Part shown: in pieces, positions 1 to 9,152 of the stretch
Layout: every line of letters begins with the position of its first letter
Position numbering within the stretch: the first letter of the stretch is position 1
Assembly (NCBI GenBank): GCA_964438515.1
Contig: CAYTLK010000007.1
Coordinates: 26,861-90,860 of the forward strand
Length of the DNA: 64,000 bases
Reading direction: 5' to 3'
Origin: RGIG3701 sp964438515
GTDB lineage: Bacteria; Planctomycetota; Planctomycetia; Pirellulales; Thermoguttaceae
Position numbers and translations under genes: made by a program
Notes under the pieces: generated by a model
Database searches by the model: none
Told to the model about the DNA's origin: nothing
What the model saw: only the letters and a program-made list of their open reading frames with translations

Positions 1-2
1 AA

Positions 3-1394
3 ATTACGAGCGAAATGATTCATGAAGTCGTTCGAACCTCCACGCAGTCCAGCCTGATGACGCCCGTTTATATGGGGACCGCGTATCGAAATAAGGGGAT
101 TCAGCTTCTTTTAGACGCCGTCGTCGAGTTTTTGCCCGCTCCGACCGATTTGACGCCGACCGCGCTGGAATTTGAGGAGCCTCACAAGGAAATCGCACTC
201 GTTCCGGATTCGTCACTCCCCACAGTCGCAATGGCGTTCAAAATCGTTGAAGACCCCTATGGAACACTCGTTTTCATGCGCCTCTACCAGGGATCATTCA
301 AAAAGGGTGAAACGTACTACAATCAGAGAACCGGCTCCAAAGAACGCTTCGGTCGAATCGTACGTATTCATGCAGACGAACGTAAAGAAATCGAAGAAGC
401 CGGCGCGGGCGAAATTGTGGCCGTGATGGGGCTGGAATGCGCAAGCGGCGACACGTTCTGCAGTGAATATCCGTACTGCACCCTTCAAAGCATGTACGTT
501 CCGGCACCGGTGATTCAGGTGGCGGTTCATCCGAAAGAACGCGGCGACGCGAACCGACTTGGAAAAGCGCTTCAGCGTTTTCGTCGTGAGGACCCCACGC
601 TTGTGATTTCGAGCGACCAGGAAACATCCGAAACGATTATGTCGGGAATGGGCGAGCTGCATCTTGAGGTGTACGTCGAACGTATTCGTCGTGAATACAA
701 GGTCGATGTGGAAGTTGGAAAACCGCGCGTGAACTATCGTGAAGCGCCGACCGAGGCCGTGAAGTTCGATTATCGATACAAAAAACAAACTGGCGGTTCC
801 GGTCAGTTCGCGCACATTGTGGGTGAAATGATGCCGCTTCCGGATGAAGGAACGGATGAAACGTTCTTGTTCGAAGAACACGTGGTGGGCGGCCGCATTC
901 CGCGTCAATACATCCCGGCAATCGAAAAAGGGGTACGCAAGTCGCTCGACAAAGGTCCTGTGGCGGGTTTTCCGGTGGTGAATCTTCATTACATCGTGAC
1001 CGACGGTTCGTACCACGAAGTCGATAGTTCCGATATGTCGTTCCAGATCTGCGCGCAGACGACCATTCGTGAATATTTCCCGCAAACGAAACCGTGTCTT
1101 TTGGAACCTGTGATGAAAATCGCGATTGAATGTCCGCAGAGTTTCCAAGGGTCGGTCGTCGGCGACCTTTCGCAGCGTCGAGGCGTCATCGTAAATACAG
1201 AGATGGTTCAGAATAACGTACGAATCGAAGGTGAAGTTCCGCTTGCGGAAACGTTTGGTTACATGACGGATTTGCGCAGCATCACGCAGGGTCAGGGAAC
1301 GTTCCTTCTTATGTTTTCGCGGTACAAAGCGCTTCCCGCTTATTTGCAGGAGGAAGTGATTGCGGAACGCAAAAAACAGCAGCAAAACAAATAG
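3..1394 (+). CDS. fusA: Elongation factor G, C-terminal part (5' truncated by window edge)
   Basis: GTP-dependent translocase of the ribosome, cytoplasmic. The reading frame is open to the window edge, so the true start and the GTP-binding G domain lie outside. What remains runs from the end of the G domain (AYRNKGIQ, then LLDAVVEFLPAP) through domain II (residues about 65-155 of the visible part, FKIVEDPYGTL), domain III (MSGMGELHLEVYVERI) and domain IV (VNYREAP, then KKQTGGSGQFAH) to domain V (LEPVMKIAIECPQ, VVGDLSQRRG). All are diagnostic EF-G segments in the normal order. A terminator-like hairpin follows 20 bp after the stop. Planctomycetes often carry more than one EF-G, so this could be a paralogue rather than the housekeeping copy. 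The identity as EF-G is secure. Confidence 0.96.
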   Translation: MTSEMIHEVVRTSTQSSLMTPVYMGTAYRNKGIQLLLDAVVEFLPAPTDLTPTALEFEEPHKEIALVPDSSLPTVAMAFKIVEDPYGTLVFMRLYQGSFKKGETYYNQRTGSKERFGRIVRIHADERKEIEEAGAGEIVAVMGLECASGDTFCSEYPYCTLQSMYVPAPVIQVAVHPKERGDANRLGKALQRFRREDPTLVISSDQETSETIMSGMGELHLEVYVERIRREYKVDVEVGKPRVNYREAPTEAVKFDYRYKKQTGGSGQFAHIVGEMMPLPDEGTDETFLFEEHVVGGRIPRQYIPAIEKGVRKSLDKGPVAGFPVVNLHYIVTDGSYHEVDSSDMSFQICAQTTIREYFPQTKPCLLEPVMKIAIECPQSFQGSVVGDLSQRRGVIVNTEMVQNNVRIEGEVPLAETFGYMTDLRSITQGQGTFLLMFSRYKALPAYLQEEVIAERKKQQQNK

Positions 1395-1414
1395 AAGTTT
1401 GAGTTTTTAGACGG

Positions 1415-1441
1415 AATCCCCTCTTGCGGCGAGAGGGGATT
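1415..1441 (+). terminator. Hairpin terminator after EF-G
   Basis: A perfect 10-bp stem (AATCCCCTCT / AGAGGGGATT) with a 7-nt loop lies 20 bp after the EF-G stop. The T-run after it is weak (TTAAGAATTT). It lies between convergent genes and could serve both strands. Confidence 0.7.
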
Positions 1442-1558
1442 TAAGAATTTCGTGCGTTATACGGATTCCGTATGAGAATTTCGCAGCAGATTTTCTCATC
1501 TTGGAATCCGTTTTTCGTAAGTCTCGTCGATTTATCGTCCGTTTATCAACGTTCATCA

Positions 1559-2059
1559 TCAGTTCATCATCACAAACTCTGTCGGAAGGACGCGAGTGTG
1601 GTGGCGATACTGCATAATGTACGAATCTTCCTCGTGTTCTGCTTCCGCATGACGAATATTAATCGCTTTGAACCCAAGTGAGCGGAAAAAAAGCTGCGCT
1701 TCGAGATTCGATTCCTGTACAGAGAGCATCATCATGTTTCTTACGCCCCGCATCAGTCGGCACGCAACGCGCGCGATCATCTGGGAGCCGACGCCCTTTC
1801 GTTTGAATTCGGGAAGCACGGCGACATTCCGAATGACGAAAGCGTCGTCGAGGGTTTCGTAAACGATGTAACCGATAATCCGATTCTGATATTCCACCAC
1901 CATCCCCACGGTATTGGAATGCATCAGCATCGCGGCAAACTCTTCGGAATTCCACGGTTTCGTCGAGCTTTTTTGTTCCAGATCAAACACGCTGTCCAAA
2001 TCTTTTTCCGTCATCCAGCGTAGTTGAACACGCAGCAGTTCCGCATTGGAAGTACTCAT
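1559..2059 (-). CDS. rimI: GNAT N-acetyltransferase, RimI-like
   Basis: Predicted acetyl-CoA-dependent N-acetyltransferase. The best family match is RimI, which acetylates the N-terminal alanine of ribosomal protein S18. The 166-residue length is normal for RimI. The acetyl-CoA site is visible as the beta4 strand and pyrophosphate loop IRNVAVLPEFKRKGVGSQMI (about residues 75-94, motif R/Q-x-x-G-x-G). A conserved asparagine lies in VQESNLEAQLFFRSLGF, typical of motif B. The N-terminal WMTEKDLDSVFDLEQ also resembles RimI. The gene is convergent with EF-G and divergent from the ABC transporter operon. GNAT is certain; the exact substrate is inferred. Confidence 0.82.
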   Translation of the reverse strand: MSTSNAELLRVQLRWMTEKDLDSVFDLEQKSSTKPWNSEEFAAMLMHSNTVGMVVEYQNRIIGYIVYETLDDAFVIRNVAVLPEFKRKGVGSQMIARVACRLMRGVRNMMMLSVQESNLEAQLFFRSLGFKAINIRHAEAEHEEDSYIMQYRHHTRVLPTEFVMMN

Positions 2060-2216
2060 TTTCAGGTCCTTTAGTATACTGATATTTTTTCTCTCACCAA
2101 TGAGCGTATATTAGCGTTTTCTTAAATTTCTTACAATAGCGAAATGAGAATTTTCTCAAAAAAAACAGGAATTCTGAAAAAGTCTGCGCAACTTTCGTAT
2201 TTTAAGGGAATCTCCC

Positions 2217-2245
2217 TTGCAAAAAATGCAAAGATGTGTTAAGAT
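2217..2245 (+). promoter_or_regulatory. Sigma70-type promoter of the ABC transporter operon
   Basis: TTGCAA (2217-2222), 17-bp spacer, TAAGAT (2240-2245), about 88 bp before the first permease gene. The TGTTAAGAT form of the -10 region recurs in the promoter at 7444, which supports it being a real local consensus. Confidence 0.7.
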
Positions 2246-2332
2246 AGAGACGTAAGGACTCAGAAACGACACTCTGAATTCGTACACAAATGAAAATTCA
2301 CGTAAACATCCATCCTGTTTCAATAAAATATT

Positions 2333-3307
2333 ATGGGAACCTACATTCTTCGACGATTACTCATCGGAATTTTGACGCTTTTACTCATCACGCTCATCGT
2401 GTACGGCCTGATTCGCCATATGCCGGGGACTCCGGTCACACAGATGGAACTCGCGGACCCCAGTCGAGCGCTGACGGATGAGGATAAAGAAATGATTAAC
2501 CGAATTTACGGACTCGACAAACCGTGGCTCGAAGCGTATTTTGTCTGGCTCGGAAACGTCTGTACCGGAAAATTAGGCGACTCGTTTTCCGAAAAAGCAC
2601 CCGTAACGACCGTCATCGGTCAGCGCGTGGGGCCGACGCTCCTTCTGTCCGTCACGTCGCTGCTTCTCACCTACTTTCTTGCGGTCCCGATGGGACTTTA
2701 CTCCGTCGTAAGAAAGGGAAAACCCGACGAACAATTTTTGAGCATTTTTCTGTACATCCTTTATTCCGTTCCGGGATTCGTTGCTGGAATTGGACTCCTC
2801 ATTATTTTTTATCAGTACCTCAACCTTCTTCCTCCCGGTCTTCACGACTCGGCTTACGACTCGTTTTCGTACTGGGGAAAGGTCGGCGACACCGCAAAAC
2901 ACATGATTTTACCCGTCGTATGCTACACGTATGCGTCGCTTGCGTACCTGAGCCGTTTCATCAAGGCGAATATGGAGGAGGTTATTCGGCAGGATTACAT
3001 TCGGACGGCCCGTGCGAAAGGCGTTTCGCCGAGAAATATTGTGCTTCACCATGCGTTTCGAAACACGTTGATTCCGTTCGTGACGCTTCTGGGTCTCTCG
3101 CTCCCCGGACTTCTCGGCGGCTCCATCATCATCGAGCAGATTTTCAACTGGCCGGGAATGGGGCAGGCGTTTTTTCAGAGCATTTCGAACCGCGACTATC
3201 CGGTCATCATGGGGATGGTGCTGATGTTTTCCATTTTGACGCTTCTCGGACAGCTCATCGCGGACATACTCTACGCCGTCGTGGACCCCAGAGTGACGCT
3301 GAAATGA
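2333..3307 (+). CDS. dppB: Dipeptide/oligopeptide-type ABC transporter permease (DppB-like)
   Basis: Inner-membrane permease of the PepT (DppBC/OppBC) family, 324 residues, the usual length. It has six predicted membrane segments: an N-terminal anchor at residues 8-28 starting from the typical YILRRLL, then about 100-120, 135-160, 190-210, 250-275 and 295-315. The cytoplasmic EAA loop that contacts the ATPase is visible at about 217-247 (DYIRTARAKGVSPRNIV, then HAFRNTLIP). It is the first gene of the operon with dppC-like and dppD-like genes. Its last codons lie inside an 11-bp tandem repeat. Family 5 transporters carry peptides, nickel or oligosaccharides, so the substrate cannot be read from the permease alone. 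Confidence 0.92.
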   Translation: MGTYILRRLLIGILTLLLITLIVYGLIRHMPGTPVTQMELADPSRALTDEDKEMINRIYGLDKPWLEAYFVWLGNVCTGKLGDSFSEKAPVTTVIGQRVGPTLLLSVTSLLLTYFLAVPMGLYSVVRKGKPDEQFLSIFLYILYSVPGFVAGIGLLIIFYQYLNLLPPGLHDSAYDSFSYWGKVGDTAKHMILPVVCYTYASLAYLSRFIKANMEEVIRQDYIRTARAKGVSPRNIVLHHAFRNTLIPFVTLLGLSLPGLLGGSIIIEQIFNWPGMGQAFFQSISNRDYPVIMGMVLMFSILTLLGQLIADILYAVVDPRVTLK

Positions 3308-3369
3308 CGCTGAAATGACGCTGAAATGACGCTGAAATGACGCTGAAATGACGCGAAATGACGCTGAAA
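3294..3369 (+). repeat. 11-bp tandem repeat, 7 units, across the dppB stop codon
   Basis: Seven head-to-tail copies of TGACGCTGAAA start at 3294, 3305, 3316, 3327, 3338, 3349 (10 bp, one T missing) and 3359. The dppB stop TGA (3305-3307) is formed by the second unit, and later units add TGA in all three frames. It lies between two co-transcribed permease genes. Confidence 0.95.
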
Positions 3370-3400
3370 CAAACGCCGACATAAAATGAAAGCCTGAATC

Positions 3401-4630
3401 ATGAAAAAAAATAAAAAATCAACCTCCAAAAAAAATACGCAGCGAATTTCAGAACCCGTGAAAAACGTACAGTCCCCAAAAACGGAATGCCCCTCAATTA
3501 CGCCTTCTGATTCGCCTTCCGACTCTCCTTCCAACGCTCCTTCCGATTTTCCTTCCGAGACGCATAAGGAAGAGCGTTCGAGAGGCTATTGGGCGGAAAC
3601 GTGGCTGCGTTTTCGACGGCGGCGGATGGCGATGATTGCACTCGTGTACATCTTCTTTCTGTCGCTGACCGCCATCTTTTCCCCGATGATTGCCGGCACG
3701 AAACCTGTTATTTGTAAATATCAGGGACACATTTATTTTCCGTGTCTCGGCTATTTTAACGCTCGATGGGAAAATGCGGTCTTCTTCAGAGACGATATTG
3801 TGCGTGCGTACCCGCGTCGTCTGAAAGAGGCGGATCCGCAAAGCTGGGCCGTCTTTCCGCTCGTATACAACGATACATTGTACCGTGTGCGTGAGGGCGA
3901 CAAACCCGGCCGGTCAGAAAACCCCTTCGGAACGCACGGAAAACCCAGCTCTCAGAACCTCTGCGGAACAAACGTATACGGGTACGATGTTTTTACGATG
4001 CTTGTACACGGGACGCGGACGGCACTTCTTGTGGGTTTCGTCTCGACGGGACTCGCAGCGCTCATTGGAATCACACTCGGCTCCCTCGCCGGCTTTTTCG
4101 GAGGATGGACCGACATTTTAATCAGTCGTTTCATCGAAGTGGTTCTTTGTGTTCCGACGCTCGTTCTGATTCTCGCAGCCGTGGCGGTCATCGAAAAACC
4201 CAATATTTGGTACATTATGGCGATCATCGGAATCACGAGCTGGCCGGGAATTGCGCGACTGACGCGCGGTGAGTTCATCAAACTGAAACAGAGCGAGTAC
4301 GTTGCAGCCGCACGGTCCCTCGGTGCGAGTCAGTTCCGCATCATTTTCCGTCAAATCCTTCCGAACGCGCTTGCGCCGGTCCTCGTTCCGATTACATTCA
4401 GCATCGCGGCCGCCATTCTGCTTGAAAGTTCCTTGAGTTTCCTCGGAATTTCCACTTCCAGCACTTCCATCAGCTGGGGGTCGATTCTGAACGATGGTCA
4501 CCGCAACCTTTCGATGTGGTGGCTGACGTTTTTCCCCGGACTTTTGATTTTCCTCACGGTCCTCGCGTACAACCTCATCGGTGAAGCGCTGCAGGAAGCG
4601 ACCGACCCGCGGCAGAGAGGGTCCCGATAG
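3401..4630 (+). CDS. dppC: Dipeptide/oligopeptide-type ABC transporter permease (DppC-like)
   Basis: Second permease of the PepT-family transporter, 409 residues. It is longer than usual (about 300) for two reasons. A Lys- then Ser/Pro-rich cytoplasmic N-terminal extension occupies residues 1-60, with SPSDSPSD-type repeats. A periplasmic insertion lies between TM1 (about 75-95) and the permease core, about 100-185; such an insert also occurs in YejE/OppC-type proteins. Five further membrane segments occupy about 200-400. The EAA loop is at about 300-330 (SEYVAAARSLGASQFRIIF). The gene follows the 11-bp repeat, 93 bp after dppB. The ribosome-binding site is weak, so the start is taken from the ATG before the lysine-rich stretch. 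Confidence 0.9.
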   Translation: MKKNKKSTSKKNTQRISEPVKNVQSPKTECPSITPSDSPSDSPSNAPSDFPSETHKEERSRGYWAETWLRFRRRRMAMIALVYIFFLSLTAIFSPMIAGTKPVICKYQGHIYFPCLGYFNARWENAVFFRDDIVRAYPRRLKEADPQSWAVFPLVYNDTLYRVREGDKPGRSENPFGTHGKPSSQNLCGTNVYGYDVFTMLVHGTRTALLVGFVSTGLAALIGITLGSLAGFFGGWTDILISRFIEVVLCVPTLVLILAAVAVIEKPNIWYIMAIIGITSWPGIARLTRGEFIKLKQSEYVAAARSLGASQFRIIFRQILPNALAPVLVPITFSIAAAILLESSLSFLGISTSSTSISWGSILNDGHRNLSMWWLTFFPGLLIFLTVLAYNLIGEALQEATDPRQRGSR

Positions 4631-4711
4631 AGGAAGGATTCACTCATCCGCATTTCCAGAATGAGACAAACAAATAACACTGTAGGAAATTTGCACGAAA
4701 AAAGGTTAAAC

Positions 4712-5728
4712 ATGGAAGAAATTCTTCTCGAAATCAAACACTTGAAAACGGCTTTTTTTACAGACGAGGGCGTTGCGCAGGCGGTCGATGACGTATCGTT
4801 TGAAATTCCGCGCGGAAAAACCGTCGGAGTCGTCGGCGAAAGCGGCTGCGGAAAGTCCGTTACGGCGATGTCCGTCATGGGATTGATTCAACCTCCCGGA
4901 CGCGTGACGGATGGGGAAATTCTTTTTCATCCTTCCAATCCCGAAACACAGACGCCCCCCATCGACCTCCTGAAACTTCCAGAAGCTGAACGCCGAAAAT
5001 ATCGCGGCGGCCACATCGCGATGATTTTTCAGGAACCGATGTCCTCACTCAACCCTGTTTTTCGCATCGGAAATCAGATTGCGGAGGCGGTTCTGCTGCA
5101 TACGCCTGGAATTACGAAGCGTGACGCAAACTCACGGGCAGTCGAAATGCTGCGGAAGGTGCGAATTCCGGAACCGGAGCTGCGGGCGAAGGACTATCCG
5201 CACAATTTTTCCGGCGGGATGCGTCAGCGGGCGATGATTGCGATGGCGCTTTCGTGCAATCCGGAGCTTTTAATTGCGGATGAACCCACGACGGCGCTGG
5301 ACGTGACGATTCAGGCACAGATTTTGGAACTTTTAAACGACCTGAAACGCTCGCTGGGAATGTCGATTATGATGATTACGCATGATTTAGGCGTAATAGC
5401 GGAAATGGCGGACGAAGTGGTGGTGATGTATGCGTCGAAAATCGTCGAAAAAACGGACGTACAGACGCTGTTTTCACAACCCTCGCACCCCTACACGCTG
5501 GGTCTCATGCAGTCGCGTCCAGAGCTTGGAAATGCGGACGGAGCGCATACTCAGCAACTGTATTCCATTCCTGGAATGGTTCCCACTCCGCTGGAGTTTC
5601 CGAAGGGGTGTAAGTTTCATCCTCGCTGTCCGCACTGTCAGAGCATTTGTCGTCTTCAGGAGCCGGAACTGCTGCAAATCGCGCCGGGACACGACGTGCG
5701 GTGTCACTTTGCTGGAAAAACACGTTAA
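4712..5728 (+). CDS. dppD: ABC transporter ATP-binding protein (DppD/OppD-like)
   Basis: ATPase that powers the DppBC-type channel, cytoplasmic face. It contains Walker A (GESGCGKS, about 37-44), a Q-loop (FQEPMSSLNP), the ABC signature (FSGGMRQR), Walker B (LLIADEPTT) and the H-loop (MITHD). The C-terminal oligopeptide/dipeptide extension contains CKFHPRCP, which in relatives helps bind an iron-sulphur cluster. The ATG at 4712 (MEEILLEIKHL) is preferred over an upstream in-frame ATG at 4661, which has no ribosome-binding site and would add a non-homologous tail. No second ATPase (DppF) and no substrate-binding protein is next to it, so the transporter is incomplete here and must borrow partners from elsewhere. 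Confidence 0.92.
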   Translation: MEEILLEIKHLKTAFFTDEGVAQAVDDVSFEIPRGKTVGVVGESGCGKSVTAMSVMGLIQPPGRVTDGEILFHPSNPETQTPPIDLLKLPEAERRKYRGGHIAMIFQEPMSSLNPVFRIGNQIAEAVLLHTPGITKRDANSRAVEMLRKVRIPEPELRAKDYPHNFSGGMRQRAMIAMALSCNPELLIADEPTTALDVTIQAQILELLNDLKRSLGMSIMMITHDLGVIAEMADEVVVMYASKIVEKTDVQTLFSQPSHPYTLGLMQSRPELGNADGAHTQQLYSIPGMVPTPLEFPKGCKFHPRCPHCQSICRLQEPELLQIAPGHDVRCHFAGKTR

Positions 5729-5766
5729 AAAAATTCCCAAAACTTAATATTTCAGGTTCTGTAAAA

Positions 5767-7329
5767 ATGAACATTTTACGATATTTTCATTATTTTCGTT
5801 GTTTTTTGCCGTTAATTTTACTCACACTCGTTCCCGCCCCATCGGCATTTACTGCACAAAATTCAGAAAATACGGAAATTACAATCGATTTCAACGCATC
5901 CGACGTCCGTGAGGCGGTGCGTACGTGCCGGGACGCAAGGGTCGAAGGGGAAACGCTGTTCGTCGATATTCCAAAGGAAGCCGGGATGCGGACTCGGATG
6001 ATTTCGATTCCGCTCGACGCGCATCTTGCGGCCCTGCGCGGACACTTTTTGGAAGTGGAGGCGGATGTTTGTTTTTCGGACGTTTTACAACCCAAAGAGA
6101 AATACTTTGGAGTCAAATTTCAGTTTCATATGAAAGGAACGTCCGGAAACGAGTGGCCGGGGGTGATGAATCGACCGAACAACACCCCCGGATGGGGAAC
6201 GCTCGACTGGTTTCACAGCAAGATGCAGTGCGAGTGTTCCGAAAAAGTGGAGAGTCTCACGCTCGAGCTGGGCTTGCAGTCCACGAGCGGACATTACGCC
6301 ATCAAAAACATCGTCATTCGGAAGGGGCGTCCGTGTCCGGTTTCGACTCTTTCTCTTGCGGAGATTCCTCGAGCAGAATACACGTCCGACCCGCTTCCGA
6401 GGATGCGCGGCGTCATGTCCCCCAACACCTCGAATGGGCCGCGGGAAGAAGATTTTGCGGAAATCGCAAAGTGGGGGGCGAATCTGATTCGCTGGCAGAT
6501 GGGTTTGGGAAACATTCACGACGCGCAGGAACTGCGTGCGGCGCTCGACGGGAGGCTCGAACAGCTGGATTCCGTGTTGGAACTTGCGAAAAAGTACCAT
6601 TTATACGTCGTGATCGACGTTCACACGATGAGCGGCTCGCGTCCTGTGGTGCTGGGAACGCCGGAAGGGCGCGACGAACTCGTACGTTTTTGGGTTTCTG
6701 TCGCGGCAAAATTCCGTGGAAATCCGAATATTTTCGGGTACAATCTGATGAACGAACCTGTTTCGGGAGACATTGAATCGGGTGGGCCGCTGCTTAACGA
6801 ACAATATACGAGACTGATTCGCGCAATTCGTGAAGTCGATCCGGAGATGCCGATCATTTTGGACTGCGACGGCGCCGGACGTCCGGAGATGCTGGAATAT
6901 TTGGAAGTTTTTCCGTACAAAAATATCATTTACAGTCCGCACATGTACAAACCGTTCGAACTGACGCATCAGCTGAACAGGGACCAAGAGTCGTATTTAG
7001 CGTATCCGAATCCAGCTCGCGGCTGGAACAAAGATTTTTTGCGTCAGGAACTGGCGGGGGTGCGGGAATTCCAATTGAAAACGGGTGCAAGAATCTATGT
7101 CGGCGAGTTCAGCTGCATTCGGTGGGCGCCTGGTGCGGAAAATTACCTGCGCGACTGCATCGAACTGTTTGAAGAATACGGCTGGGACTGGAGCTACCAT
7201 GCGTTCCGAGAGTGGCAGGGGTGGAGCGTTGAGTGCGTCGGCGACCCGAATCATGAAGAATATTCCAAGAACAATCCGCGCCGCGAGGTTCTGCTGGAAG
7301 GTTTTTCAAAAAACAGGGGAAAAGAATGA
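5767..7329 (+). CDS. Secreted glycoside hydrolase family 5 (cellulase/mannanase-like)
   Basis: Predicted exported beta-glycanase, about 520 residues. It begins with a signal peptide (MNILRYFHYFRCFLPLILLTLV, cleavage near AFTA). Then comes a beta-sandwich-like N-terminal region (about 30-200), followed by a (beta/alpha)8 GH5 domain (about 215-520). The catalytic acid is E330 in NLMNEP and the nucleophile is E447 in YVGEFS; WSYHAFREW is the usual final strand. The start at 5767 is chosen because it begins the signal peptide; the frame is open further upstream. It lies 38 bp after dppD with no terminator between, so it is probably in the transporter operon. That suggests extracellular glycan cutting coupled to oligosaccharide uptake. 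The polysaccharide substrate is not determinable. Confidence 0.88.
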   Translation: MNILRYFHYFRCFLPLILLTLVPAPSAFTAQNSENTEITIDFNASDVREAVRTCRDARVEGETLFVDIPKEAGMRTRMISIPLDAHLAALRGHFLEVEADVCFSDVLQPKEKYFGVKFQFHMKGTSGNEWPGVMNRPNNTPGWGTLDWFHSKMQCECSEKVESLTLELGLQSTSGHYAIKNIVIRKGRPCPVSTLSLAEIPRAEYTSDPLPRMRGVMSPNTSNGPREEDFAEIAKWGANLIRWQMGLGNIHDAQELRAALDGRLEQLDSVLELAKKYHLYVVIDVHTMSGSRPVVLGTPEGRDELVRFWVSVAAKFRGNPNIFGYNLMNEPVSGDIESGGPLLNEQYTRLIRAIREVDPEMPIILDCDGAGRPEMLEYLEVFPYKNIIYSPHMYKPFELTHQLNRDQESYLAYPNPARGWNKDFLRQELAGVREFQLKTGARIYVGEFSCIRWAPGAENYLRDCIELFEEYGWDWSYHAFREWQGWSVECVGDPNHEEYSKNNPRREVLLEGFSKNRGKE

Positions 7330-7420
7330 ACTCACTCCGAATTTCAGATTTCCGTTTCAGAAAAATTTTCATAAAATTGAAGTTTGTTTCAGGATTTTTT
7401 TAGAAAAGGGAAAAAAACCG

Positions 7421-7449
7421 TTGACTTTCCACTCAAAATCTGTTAAGAT
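7421..7449 (+). promoter_or_regulatory. Sigma70-type promoter of the membrane kinase gene
   Basis: TTGACT (7421-7426), 17-bp spacer, TAAGAT (7444-7449). It is about 42 bp before the ATG, which has a good AAAGGAA ribosome-binding site. Confidence 0.78.
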
Positions 7450-7490
7450 GTAAGAAGTTCTCAGTTTTGAAGTAGAGAAAGGAAATTCGA

Positions 7491-9152
7491 ATGTCCTCGG
7501 ATGCACGTTCCAATACGAATACGTCTTCAACCCGTCAAAAGGTCGTTCCGCCAGACGACTCGATGACGCGGACCCTTTCGCCGATTTATCCTCCTGAAAA
7601 AGGGGTTCCCGGCGTGTCGGGACTTCCTGAAGTGAAAATCGACGGCGACATGCTGGAGCTGGGCGTCATTTTCGACGAGTACGAACTCATTCGTTACTTG
7701 GGAGGCGGCGGAATGGGAAACGTCTGGCTCGCGCTCGACGCCAACCTGAATCGGCTCGTGGCGCTTAAGGTGCTGCATGCGGATAAAAGCGAGAATACGG
7801 AGGTCGTAAAGCGTTTTTATTCGGAAGCGCAAGTCTCGGCACTCCTGAACCATCCGAATATCGCACAGATTTACACCTTCCGGAATCACGAGACGAAACG
7901 AAAATACATCACGATGGAATACATCGCAGGCGACAACTTGCGCGACCTCGTGAAAAATAACGGCCCGCTGAAAGTCGAGGATACAATTCTCGTCGCGCTT
8001 CAGATTGCGCACGCGCTCGCGCATCTCGAATTCAAACGGGTCGTTCACCGCGACATTAAACCGTCGAACATCCTTTTGACCCCATCGGGTGAGGCGAAAC
8101 TCATCGACTTGGGACTCGCGCGAATCGTTTCCGTCTTCACGGACGATTGGGATTCGGTAAATCGTTCCTTGTGCAGCGACATTACAGCAAGCGGCGTGAC
8201 GCTCGGAACGTTCGATTACATTTCGCCCGAACAGGCTCGCGACCCGCGCACCGTCGATTCGCGCAGCGACATTTATTCACTGGGCTGCACACTGTACTTC
8301 CTTCTGACGGGCCAGCCGCCGTTCCCGCAGGGAAATCCGCTCCAAAAGCTCCTCCAGCATCAAAGCGACAATCCGATGGACATTCGGCTTTCCCGCACGG
8401 ACGTTCCCGACTCGCTTACCGCCGTGCTGAACAAAGCGATGAAAAAGAATCCCGAAGAACGTTACGCACATCCGAACGAACTCATTGAAGATTTGGAAAT
8501 GATTGCGCAGGAAATGGGGATTCAGGTGCAGCACGCCGACCTTCCGAGCGCGCAAAATGCACAGGCGCCGGGGTACAATCCGCAGCCGTGGGTTTTTCCG
8601 TGGAGAGTCCTCGTGCGTCAGCTGTTTTGGGTCGTTCCGACGCTGGTTTTGTTCGTCGCAATTTGGACGTTGAGTTCCGCCTGGACCCCGACCGAAAGCG
8701 AGTTGCAGCTTCCGCCCGCCGCCGGATTGGAACGCACCGCGCCGTCGTACGCCGAATCCAGTCAGACGCCCGTTCCGATTTCAGTCCCCGTTCCGATTTC
8801 GGGCCCCGTTCCGACTTCCGCGTCCGTTCCAGCGTCAAACCCAGCATCAAACCCAGCGTCCGTTCCAGTTATGGTTCCAGCTTCGGTCCCAACAACGGTT
8901 CCATCGTCCGTTCCAGCTTCGTCCCCAGCACCTGCCGCCGCGTCGGTTCCTGTGCCCGTACTTGCGCCGAACCCTTCATCAGCGCCTTCCGCAACACCAG
9001 CGCCGACACCGATTGCAGCGCCGACACAGGCTCCAACTCCGATTTCGACGCCGTTTTCCCCCGAAATCAATCCCGCAGCAGGAACCGTTCCCAACGCACC
9101 GCTGATTTCCGCACCAGTTTCCGACCCCGAATCGGCTGAAATTCCGCAGTAA
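7491..9152 (+). CDS. Membrane Ser/Thr protein kinase, PknB-like, with Pro/Ser/Val-rich exterior
   Basis: Hanks-type kinase, 553 residues. The kinase domain occupies about 62-340: glycine loop YLGGGGMGNVW, ATP lysine K93 (ALKVL), catalytic loop HRDIKPSN (D188), metal-binding DLG (206-208) and activation-segment SPEQ. A single membrane segment lies at about 374-396. The remaining 150 residues are a low-complexity tail of Pro-Val/Ser/Ala repeats (PVPIS, PVPTS, SVPAS, APTPI), predicted to be outside the cytoplasm and disordered. It lacks PASTA domains, so the sensor half differs from Gram-positive PknB. It has its own promoter. Planctomycetes have many such kinases; the target is unknown. Confidence 0.9.
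   Translation: MSSDARSNTNTSSTRQKVVPPDDSMTRTLSPIYPPEKGVPGVSGLPEVKIDGDMLELGVIFDEYELIRYLGGGGMGNVWLALDANLNRLVALKVLHADKSENTEVVKRFYSEAQVSALLNHPNIAQIYTFRNHETKRKYITMEYIAGDNLRDLVKNNGPLKVEDTILVALQIAHALAHLEFKRVVHRDIKPSNILLTPSGEAKLIDLGLARIVSVFTDDWDSVNRSLCSDITASGVTLGTFDYISPEQARDPRTVDSRSDIYSLGCTLYFLLTGQPPFPQGNPLQKLLQHQSDNPMDIRLSRTDVPDSLTAVLNKAMKKNPEERYAHPNELIEDLEMIAQEMGIQVQHADLPSAQNAQAPGYNPQPWVFPWRVLVRQLFWVVPTLVLFVAIWTLSSAWTPTESELQLPPAAGLERTAPSYAESSQTPVPISVPVPISGPVPTSASVPASNPASNPASVPVMVPASVPTTVPSSVPASSPAPAAASVPVPVLAPNPSSAPSATPAPTPIAAPTQAPTPISTPFSPEINPAAGTVPNAPLISAPVSDPESAEIPQ

Noticed and set aside
294..1385. Long open frame (363 codons) on the minus strand opposite EF-G
   Set aside because: It mirrors a certain EF-G gene, has an Arg/His/Phe-heavy composition typical of antisense frames, and shows no recognisable domain.
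3294..3369. CRISPR-like array
   Set aside because: Units are 11 bp, directly adjacent, with no spacers and no cas genes anywhere in the window.
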